A program made the position numbers and the translations under genes. Below are positions 20,190-27,682 of a stretch of DNA of 27,682 nucleotides, in pieces. This stretch comes from Chara braunii (Eukaryota; Streptophyta; Charophyceae; Charales; Characeae): NCBI GenBank assembly GCA_003427395.1, contig BFEA01000143.1, positions 792,888-820,569 of the forward strand, in the 5' to 3' direction. The notes beneath the pieces are model-generated. The model had not been told where the DNA came from. It saw only the letters and a list, made by a program, of their open reading frames with translations, and did not search any database. Within the stretch, counting starts at the first letter, position 1. Each line of letters starts with the position of its first letter.

Positions 20190-20289
20190 GTCCTTCGGGA
20201 CATCTGTTAAAATTGGAACGATACAGAGATGATTAGCATAGCCCTTGCACAAGATTGATATGCATAAAATCGGGGAGAGCTCGACCTTT
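20190..20289 (+). pseudogene. Near-full-length U6 snRNA copy
   Basis: It starts with the 5' hairpin GTCCTTCGGGAC (20190-20201) and continues through AAAATTGGAACGATACAGAG. It keeps the ACAGAGA box (20223-20229) and the AGC triad (20235-20237). The 3' part (GATTGATATGCATAAAATC) is more diverged from plant U6, and the terminal CCAAATTTT is altered. No plant-type upstream element or TATA box is visible at the usual positions, since the tRNA-like unit lies there. It is most likely a retro-derived or chimeric copy. Confidence 0.85.
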
Positions 20290-20291
20290 GC

Positions 20292-20296
20292 TTTTT
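20292..20296 (+). terminator. Pol III-type T5 run
   Basis: TTTTT directly after the U6-like segment would terminate Pol III transcription begun at the tRNA-like promoter ~260 nt upstream. Confidence 0.45.
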
Positions 20297-21381
20297 GCTG
20301 GTGAATACGACGTGGTCGTCGCTATACTGCTAGCAATGCGCTACGACTAAAATGGTTGAGTGCAGACGAGAGGGGAAGAGCATGGGTGGTGCTACCTGCT
20401 GACCAAGCTGAATCTTCGTACTCACTACTGGGTAGCTGCTGCAAGAGGCGAATGAACCTGGCCGAGACTTCGGGCCAGGTGCATTGGAAGGTTGGCGGGT
20501 ATATGCACTAACGGGCAAGCAAGTGCGAGGAGGAAGGGCATCGGGAGGTGCACGCACATACCGGGCGGAGGTTTCCATTCTCCGTGGCCATGCTCCCCAC
20601 TATCGAAATCGCGCTGGTTATCCTTATCTGAAGTCGCCCTGAGCTGGTGCACGTGCTGCTTTGAAGGAACAGGAGTTAGAGGAGAGAGAAACGACGTGGG
20701 GGAATCACGAAAAAGGGGGGAGCTTACCAATACAAGGCGACCATAATCGCGATCGTGCTGCTAAACTGCTAGAAACGAGAACACATTGTTATTTGTGGTC
20801 GCCGGTTTCATCATAATGATAGCGTTTATTAAGAGGTGCCTCCGGCTGTATTCCAATGGAATATTCGTTCGCATTTCGTAGATCTGGAGAGTAGAGGAGC
20901 ACGACCGTACTCTAGTGTGGCAGCCTCGCTTCCGAAGGAAATGCACCTGGCGGTATCCTGATGGAGGGGATTGGTTGGTGGAAGTAGGCCATCGCTATCT
21001 CTCGGCAAGCTCCAAGTCATCATCGTAATCACCATCAACAAGATCGTGACATAGATCGCCGAGGTGGTTGGCGGTGTATCTGCCCGGTCCTAGTGGAAGA
21101 TTCATTCCGATTTTGTCTATAGATGGAAGTAGCGTGAGCCCAACCACAGGGCTGGAGACTTACCTGTTGGCGGGAAAGTAGAGTGGAGGCATCGCTGCTC
21201 ATTGTGCCCGTTTTGGGGGTCGCTGCCGTCTCCTTCATCCCTGTGGTCATCGTCCGAGTTTCCTACTCAGTCGCTGCTCGTTGTTCTCACTCCCGACCCA
21301 ACTCATCGTAGTAGGCGTTGCTACCGATTGGAGCTGACCACAAGGGCGACCAGATACACACGCTGTGCGCATACGTGTCTG

Positions 21382-21384
<3 letters not shown>
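20297..21384. other. Intergenic stretch with degenerate duplications, no gene
   Basis: No coding support. Blocks here recur downstream: GAACCTGG...CCAGGTGCATT (20454-20485) resembles 21968-21999. A block with AAGATTCATTCCGATTTTG and GATGGAAGTAGCGTGAG (21089-21136) resembles 21791-21840. Confidence 0.4.

Positions 21385-21466
<82 letters not shown>
21385..21466. repeat. (GA)41 microsatellite
   Basis: Long uninterrupted dinucleotide tract, the longest in the window. Confidence 0.97.
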
Positions 21467-21469
<3 letters not shown>

Positions 21470-23586
21470 AAGACCTACCTCGGAAAGTGGACGACGTGGG
21501 ACGAGCCTGAAGTCGGAGCTACGGTAGTAGAGTATGCGCCAGTATAGGCGAGGCAGGAGGCACGCGGAGGCATTGAGGAAAAGAGATGACGAGAGCAGAA
21601 AACAAGGATCTCGCTCGATTCCCAACAGAATCGGGTGAAGTAAGACACTAATTGGGGGTTTTGAGGCATTCCGAAGACATTGGCCGCGGTGGAATTTGAA
21701 TTCGTATAGCGGTTTAGCGGATATCGGCATCCAGAGCTGCGCACGGGAGTACAACACTTGTAATTTGGCAATGTACCTTTCCACGTTTTGGTGTAAGATT
21801 CATCGCAATTTTGCCATCCTACCGATGGAAGTAGCTTGAGATAGCATAACACTATATCTTCCCACGTTCAGGAGGGAGATCCATTCTAAATTACTGGTGG
21901 AGGCAGGGCGAGGTGACACTTACTGATGGTTAGAAGCTGCACTCGCAGAGTTGTTTTCCTCGACGGCTGAACCTGGACCTGGCTCGGACCAGGTGCATTC
22001 AGAACATGTGGCGGAGGTGGCAACGATAAAATAAGAGGCGATCTTGCCACTTATAATCGACTTCATCGGGAGTCGCGCTGATAGTTGTGCTTGCTTTCAG
22101 GAGAAGGTGCCACCTTGGAGATTCGAGTGCAACTTGTTGACCCGATCCCGGCCTGTTTTGTCACGGTGGTGTTCGACCTCGCCATTACTGATCACGGTCA
22201 TCGCAATCGCTTTCGAAGAGGTGTTTTCTTTCACATCATCAAGGTCGTGGTGTTCGACGTGACGACTTTTCGGCCAAAACACGCTAGCATTGCAAAAGTT
22301 AAGTGAAGCTGGCCGAGATGAGGGATCGGATACGTTGAAGAGGTAAATAGCAGTAGAGGACGTACTCAGCCAAGGTATGGTGGAGAACTTGCTCAGAAAC
22401 TCAGGTGCGAGGGAGAGTTACGAATGAGACGAAGGTCGAGGAGCGTAGCAGAGGAGTAAGAGAACGGAAGGGGAGTGTAAAATGGGAAAACGGGCAACAC
22501 TGGGTCACGTTCCTGGCTGGTGTAGTGATTGGTGAGATTATTTGTATCTTGGGGGAGGTTCATCCCTGTGTGTGTGACTGCAGTTGTGAGATCACACTGG
22601 TAGTTAACTACCGCTGCTACAGATTTGTGTTCAAACCTAAGACTGTGGTAGTGAGTTCAGAACATCAGCCTTGATTTAAACCACAACAGCCAGTGGTAAG
22701 CTATTACGGATGGTTAAGTTGGCGGTTGTTGTTGGGTTTGCAGTAGAAGTGAGGCTTGCAGTTGACTTTGGGTCTCTGTTGTTGTGAAGACTAGGAATTA
22801 TGGATTGACTACTGACCTGCCACCTTACTGAACAGGTGCTGGACTTTCTGGCCTTTGACATAATCTTGCGGGTTGGAGTTGTGGTCAATTCGTTACCAAC
22901 CAGTTTCAGGTAGATGAAAGGCAGAAAAGGAGGAGCTCGGACAGAGGGGGTACGTACCTACTTCAGACACTTGCTGATCAGAACAGGCCGTATGTCACAG
23001 TAGTAGGTTGAACTACACAGTTTGAACCTTAGTCACACAGCAACAGACTGTATTTTGGTTACGACCATTATTGTACTTTCGACTGCTGCTGCTACCGGTT
23101 TTCGAGTGATACCGCTGCATACAATCGTTGAGCAACGTACACCACTGTACACTGCCGCCGAGTTGCAGTATGGGTCGCGGCAACGGACAGACTGCTACTT
23201 TCTTGGGCTGTTGTCGACGCACCCAAGGTAAGTTGGTATTGATGGCCTTACCGCCGGGTTGCTACGGATTGTTGGTTTGAGGCCAGTATTGTTGGTAGAG
23301 AAGCTGGAGACAAAGATACTCGAAGTTATTACTGTGTGCTGCGATTCGTTGGAAACTGCTGCCCCTTTTCTCTAGCATTACTGTTGACCCGGGCGCTGCT
23401 GCTGATCAGGGCAATGTTCCTCATTAAGTGGAGCAACGACTTTGGCCAAACAAGGGGCACTGTCAGGGACGGAAGTGCTGTGACTTTGGGAGTGAGATTA
23501 GACTTAGCAAGAGGGGTTGCTGCAACACTCATCTGTTATGCACGCTGCTGTTTGGCCCAGGGCTCTGGAGTTCTAGCTTGCGCTCA
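21467..23586. other. Intergenic stretch, no gene recognised
   Basis: It holds the downstream members of the degenerate duplications described for 20297-21384, plus a third short relative at 21867-21930. Short open frames show no domains. Confidence 0.4.
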
Positions 23587-23614
23587 GAATAGAGCACGGG
23601 AGTGTGCTCTATTC
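23587..23614. other. Perfect 11-bp hairpin
   Basis: GAATAGAGCAC (23587-23597) and GTGCTCTATTC (23604-23614) with the 6-nt loop GGGAGT. Confidence 0.65.
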
Positions 23615-24341
23615 GAACGTAGTATTTCTAGGCTGCGTGATTGCAGTGCGGTAAGAGGAGAGCGCGGTGACCTTGGAGGAAGGATCTAACTCAACAAAAG
23701 GGGAGGCCTGTCTGGGGACTTGTGCGTTGCAATCTAGTCGTAGTTCTGGTTGTCTTCTTCTGCGTTTTCCTGGTCACCATTGGGGGGCCCTCAGACGCAT
23801 CCAAATTTCAAGGCCCTCTCATTGTGAGTTGAGTTGTCCCACCCTTGGATCTCGAGAGACTAACCTATCTCCTTCTATCCTTCTTACTCTAAGTTTAGTC
23901 TGAGGTTACGAGAGGAAGGCGGCAGGCGGGATTGCAACCCGTAGGACCGCAGCAAGACCTTGTGGGACCTTTGTCGGAACCCAGACGGGGTTCTGGAGAC
24001 AGGGAACTTCAGGTATAACTCTCGTCTGACGCGTGTGATCCCTCCCCCTAATTACATTATTTCCTTTGGGTATCTGAATATAACTATGACAGGTTATTAC
24101 TTTTTATTTAGTTATGTATGTCGGGACATGCCTTGTGAAAGGTTAAATAAACAAATATTTATGGGAGTTAAGATAATCTTTGAGTGAATTCAGACAAGGG
24201 AATTGGGGGAAGGTGGGAGAAATGAGTTTTTGCACGCTTTGACCGGGTCAACCCAAGGTTGGGCCCCTCGGGGTGGATGTGGGCCTAGTGCTATGTTTTA
24301 TTGATGTCTGTTGGGCTGTGTGAATGACATTTTATGGTTAG
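23615..24341. other. Intergenic stretch, no gene recognised
   Basis: No domain is seen. A small inverted repeat CAACC/GGTTG with GGG/CCC flanks occurs near 24250-24272, just before the hairpin array. Confidence 0.4.
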
Positions 24342-25328
24342 TCCTACCCGGGTAGGATGGATCAGTCGCTGTTTTTTTGATGGTTTCTGAACAGGAAGAC
24401 GGACACCCTGGGTAGGGACGACTCAGATTCCTGGTGTTTCTTTTAATGAGTTGATATGCATGTTTTTTTTTAGGGAACTACGGCATAAGACTAAGCGTAC
24501 CCTAGGGTTAGGGCGGCTTAGCCACGAGCCATGAATTAACTGGTCAACCAGAGTATAAAATCTGATACATATATTATTGAACTTATACTTCTGACAGACC
24601 GGGCACCCTGGGTAGGGAAAGCCAGTCAGTAAGTCAGGTAGAACTAAGGAAGAAAAGGAAATAGATGAAGAATAAAAAGAAGGTAACTGGGCAGACTGAA
24701 CGTACCATAGGGTTAGGGCGGTTCAGTTGTATGCTTGTAATAACACTAAGGAGCAGAAAGTTAGTATAAATTTGTTTTTATTTAAGTTTTCCTTATAAAC
24801 AAAGAGAGCGGATCGGAAGTTCCATTAGTTGGAAAGGTCCGATCGACTGCCTAACAAGAGAAGAAAATACATAAAGTTTATATAAGTATTCGTGTCATAT
24901 TAATTATTGTATGGCTGATTAGGCGTACCCTAGGGTTATGGCGGCCTAGTAATATGCTTTTCTCGTTGATGTAATGTAAGTTGGACGTACCCTAGGGTTA
25001 GGGCGGTCCAACTTTTTGTCGTTTGTACTTATGTTCAGGCAAGTTAGGCCTACCCCTGGGTATGGATGGTCTAATTTTATGCCATGTGTAACCTTGTTTA
25101 AGGCAGACTGGGCACACCTTAGGGTTAGGGCAGCCCAGTCCTACGTTTCATGTCGTTAAGTTTGCAGAAGCCAGATAACCCTAGGGTTAGGGCGGTCTGG
25201 TCATATGCATCACGTATACAGTTCATGTTATGTTGGGCACACCCTAGGGTTAGGGCAATCCATATGTGCGTACCTTACCTGTTATTTAGGCGGGTCAAGC
25301 ATACCCTTTAATTAGGGTGAATCTGATC
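24342..25328. repeat. Array of covarying hairpins with telomere-like core
   Basis: It opens with the perfect 16-bp palindrome TCCTACCCGGGTAGGA (24342-24357). About ten units follow with cores at 24405, 24499, 24605, 24704, 24927, 24989, 25052, 25116, 25178, 25241 and 25303; the last seven are 62-64 bp apart. The core is ACCCTAGGGTTAGGG or a variant and can fold as CCCTA-GGGT-TAGGG. Flanking arms differ between units but pair within them: CTAAGC/GCTTAG, ACTGAAC/GTTCAGT, TAGGC/GCCTA, AAGTTGGAC/GTCCAACTT, TTAGGCC/GGTCTAA (one G.U), GACTGGGC/GCCCAGTC, CCAGA/TCTGG, GGTCA/TGATC (one G.U). The units at 24405 and 25241 pair weakly. Confidence 0.85.
24811..24844. other. Hairpin between array units
   Basis: Outer arms GATCGGA and TCCGATC enclose TTCCA/TGGAA. 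It falls in the wide gap between the units at 24704 and 24927. Confidence 0.5.
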
Positions 25329-26064
25329 GTATGCCATAGGAAATGGGGACTTGAAAGGGAAAAGAACTAAGAGATGTAACGAACTACTTGTACCAAACAG
25401 ATGTGGGATTGTGAAAAATGTTTGTTTATGCATGTTTGTGGGCTCTCATCCTAAGGCGTTTTTTTGATAGGTTAGTTCCTTAGATGCTTGCCAAGTGCTA
25501 AAGCCGTAGGTAGATGAGATGGATGATGGGAAGGAGAGTTTGGGATAAAGATAGGACTGACCTTACTAGAGGTCAGAATTGACGATAGCTCACGATAATG
25601 TCTTCTGGAAGGGATCGTGCAAACTATCTTCAATCCTAACTATCAAGCAAGTGTCAGGAGTTAGTCTCAAGTATAACTTTGCTTGTCTTTCTGTTTTCAA
25701 CTTTGTATAAATTTTGGCAGTCTCCTGTTCCTACGGGAAGTGATGCCGAAATTTCTACAAATCTGAGAGAGTTATTTATTTTTGGACTCGTAGAAATCCT
25801 GGAAAGACACTTTTCCTACGGGAAGTGCTGCCGAAATTTCGTAGAATCTCACAAGTTAGAATATTTCTAGTTAGAGAGAAACTTGACAAAGTGTCTATTA
25901 ACTTGGTACTAGTAAGGAGAGCTAACAATGAGATTAGTAGAGGAGCTAGGTTACGAATTGGGAAGTATTCTCTTTTTTTGGCATGAACATAGTAGTGGTT
26001 CTTTTTGGCCTGTACTGTGATGCAGGTTTCATATTTCGCTTGAAGGCTTGATTCGTTCGGCCTA
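25329..26064. other. Intergenic stretch with an 85-bp direct repeat
   Basis: Two copies of CCTACGGGAAGTG.TGCCGAAATTTC lie at 25730 and 25815, an 85-bp offset, extending ~39 bp each. A 7-bp hairpin CTGACCT/AGGTCAG lies near 25558-25577. No gene recognised. Confidence 0.5.
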
Positions 26065-26104
26065 ATCCTTCGAAGGATCACTTTTTCTGTTATCACTGAT
26101 AACA
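26065..26104. other. Two adjacent perfect palindromes
   Basis: ATCCTTCGAAGGAT (26065-26078) and TGTTATCA-C-TGATAACA (26088-26104), nine bases apart. Confidence 0.65.
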
Positions 26105-26921
26105 AGTCGGTTGCCGATTCGTCGGTTCATGATACAACTTTCCTGCTTCTTCTGCCTCTCAACCTAAGGTCTTGACCCTTGCTGGGTTTAATGTTTTCTT
26201 GGGTTTTCACCCAGATTCTTTATAAATGACCATTTCTTAAAGACTGAGTACTTTTGTTGAGGAATGGTGGGAAAAAGGTTGGGCTTGTATGCATGAGGCA
26301 GGGTGTGAGCTGCAGAAGGCTGAAAAGTTGACCCCCTTAGTGTGTGCGATGTCGTTTGAACTCTGTGTATGATTGCAGGTACATGTGAAGAAATCTCGAG
26401 TGAATTTTTTGTGAATGGTTGTGTTTTGGATTAAGATGGGCAAACCACATAACTGTCGTGAGAGTGAACTACTACATCACTCTTTGTTTGATTGAGATTG
26501 ACCTTTTCCCATCCGGATAATGTGATAGTCAAAGTAGGCGTACGCTCGGGTAACCCTCACGGGGCTATGCGGCAGCGCGCTTACGTTTTCCTTTACTCGT
26601 TGGGTTAGTTGGTCGGATGTTAACTATGAACCTGGAAATCGAGGTCCTTGTCTAGGACATCCCAGGTCCCCCTTTTTTCTTTGGGGCGGTGAACGGACAC
26701 TCGTACCTTTTGGGGCGGATTGGGCCTATAAGCCACGCTTAAATTTTCGTAGAGGTCCGATGGTTTATTTGTGTTTTCTTCTGCTAACGTTAATGTTTTT
26801 TCTTTTCCTTGTTTTAATTTTATTTTTGAGGAACGATAAAATTCAGGGCGGAAGGATTGGCGTGTCGCTGGTGGTGCGCCAGACAACTCACCACTGCTCC
26901 GAATTCCTTCCTGCCCTAGGG
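26105..26921. other. Intergenic stretch, no gene recognised
   Basis: Short frames only. A GTCCT/AGGAC stem with a 5-nt loop lies near 26643-26658. Confidence 0.4.
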
Positions 26922-26970
26922 ACCATCTTACCCTGCACCCTTTATGACACCTCAGGGTGCAGAAGATGGT
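26922..26970. other. 17-bp bulged hairpin
   Basis: ACCATCTT (26922-26929) pairs with AAGATGGT (26963-26970), and CTGCACCCT (26933-26941) with AGGGTGCAG (26954-26962). All 17 pairs are perfect, with one 3-nt bulge and a 12-nt loop. Confidence 0.7.
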
Positions 26971-26995
26971 ACGACCCTCAGACCGTCTTTGCACT

Positions 26996-27020
26996 CGCTA
27001 AAGGCTTACCCCCTTTAGCG
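26996..27020. other. Perfect 9-bp hairpin
   Basis: CGCTAAAGG (26996-27004) and CCTTTAGCG (27012-27020) with a 7-nt loop, 25 bp after the previous hairpin. Confidence 0.65.
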
Positions 27021-27114
27021 TGCACTTCAGCCGACGCCCGAGCGTTGAGAGCGAGCCCATGGCTCAGATAAGGCCACTCGATTATGGACACCACATAATG
27101 CGCTGTCATCACGA

Positions 27115-27164
27115 CCACGTACGTGGGACTGTATTGCTAGCCGATGTGTGTAGGCCCTACGCAC
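27115..27164. other. Palindrome and stem-loop pair
   Basis: CCACGTACGTGG (27115-27126) is a perfect 12-bp palindrome. GTGTGTAG/CTACGCAC (27146-27153 with 27157-27164) pairs with one G.U. Confidence 0.6.
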
Positions 27165-27682
27165 GCACGACCGTCTTAAACGATCCCGGTGCGAGGACTC
27201 CGCTTAGGGCTCGCGCAAAAACAGTTATGGGTCAAGTAGAAAGGACAAAAGCACGTTGCGGTAAGTAGACTCGAGTTTCGATAATGCGAAGCGTCGCACG
27301 AACGGAGTACTATTCCTAGTCGGCGTATGAGAATCCGCATTCGAGATTCCAACGTCTCTAACGTCGGTTCGCACACAGGTCTGGTTTGGGCACTATCCGT
27401 GCGCACCCTTTATATTTACCAGCCTTTCTTATTTGACGAGCCTACCAAGCTATACAAACTAAAGTACGGGCTCGGCAGAAAGATAAAGGGGGCTAGCTTT
27501 TTTTTTCCCCTCAGCGATCGTTTTTTTTTTTTTGGGTTTTCGTAGTTGGACGTTGGAGTCCGGGGCAGCCGTCAAAGTCAAACCCCTTGACCTCTCCACA
27601 TACCTCCGATGTTGGAGTCTGTCAAGAGAGCCAAAACTCAGGCACACATGAACACACACACACACCCCACCACGCCGAAGTT
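27165..27682. other. Window end, no gene recognised
   Basis: Contains homopolymer T tracts (about 27499-27533), a small TGCGA/TCGCA stem near 27276 and a CA tract at the end. No domain is seen. Confidence 0.4.

Noticed and set aside
20190-20289. Functional U6 snRNA gene
   Set aside because: No upstream sequence element or TATA box at the usual spacing, and the 3' domain and end are diverged from plant U6.
24342-25328. Interstitial telomeric repeat
   Set aside because: The AGGGTTAGGG core looks telomeric, but it is not repeated head to tail; each core stands alone within a hairpin and the 62-64 bp period is unlike telomere arrays.
24342-25328. CRISPR array
   Set aside because: Regular spacing of the last units is superficially similar, but spacers are not unique between identical repeats, units are degenerate, and the context is eukaryotic.

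Overview
The window looks like intergenic DNA from a large, repeat-rich nuclear genome, most likely a land plant. The evidence is a gypsy-type LTR retroelement whose primer-binding site matches the 3' end of plant tRNA-Asp, a tRNA-derived SINE-like unit, U6 snRNA-derived sequences, long GA/AAT microsatellites, and no intact cellular protein-coding gene. I could not name the species. None of the short open frames shows a recognisable cellular protein; the only protein-coding relic I recognise is a decayed retrotransposon gag.

Layout. 1-1469: two diverged copies (A, B) of an unknown ~0.6 kb repeat. 1470-14307: one complete, very unusual LTR element inserted into copy B. It has two ~5.1 kb LTRs (1470-6627 and 9235-14307, ends TGTC...GACA), a PBS at 6630, a ~2.6 kb internal region with only a broken gag (6922-7625, zinc knuckle missing its first Cys), a seven-unit hairpin repeat (8726-9083) and a purine-rich tract before the 3' LTR. 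The other copy of the host repeat (copy A) still carries the uninterrupted target site at 591-609, so the insertion can be read at base level. Each LTR carries a TATA box, a 3' half of U6 snRNA followed by a poly(A) tract, many stem-loops and two GC-rich tandem repeats. The size and content fit a non-autonomous LARD/TR-GAG-like element.

14308-15010: the rest of copy B, a near-perfect 24-nt-arm foldback, and a diverged antisense relic of the same LTR family. 15010-20030: no gene recognised; microsatellites, a (TCTG)n-like tract and a 31-bp minisatellite of about 14 units (18291-18740). 20031-20296: a tRNA-like head with Pol III A and B boxes running directly into a nearly full-length U6 snRNA copy and a T5 run, possibly one composite Pol III unit. 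20297-24340: no gene recognised; one long (GA)n tract and degenerate duplications.

24342-25328 is the most striking structure. It is an array of hairpins with a near-constant telomere-like core (CCCTA-GGGT-TAGGG) between outer arms whose sequence changes from unit to unit while most units keep self-complementarity; the last seven units are spaced 62-64 bp. Similar arm switching occurs in the tandem repeat just inside the 3' LTR. 25329-27682 has no recognised gene but contains several perfect palindromes and long stem-loops. All assignments are from reading the sequence by eye; no search or folding was run.
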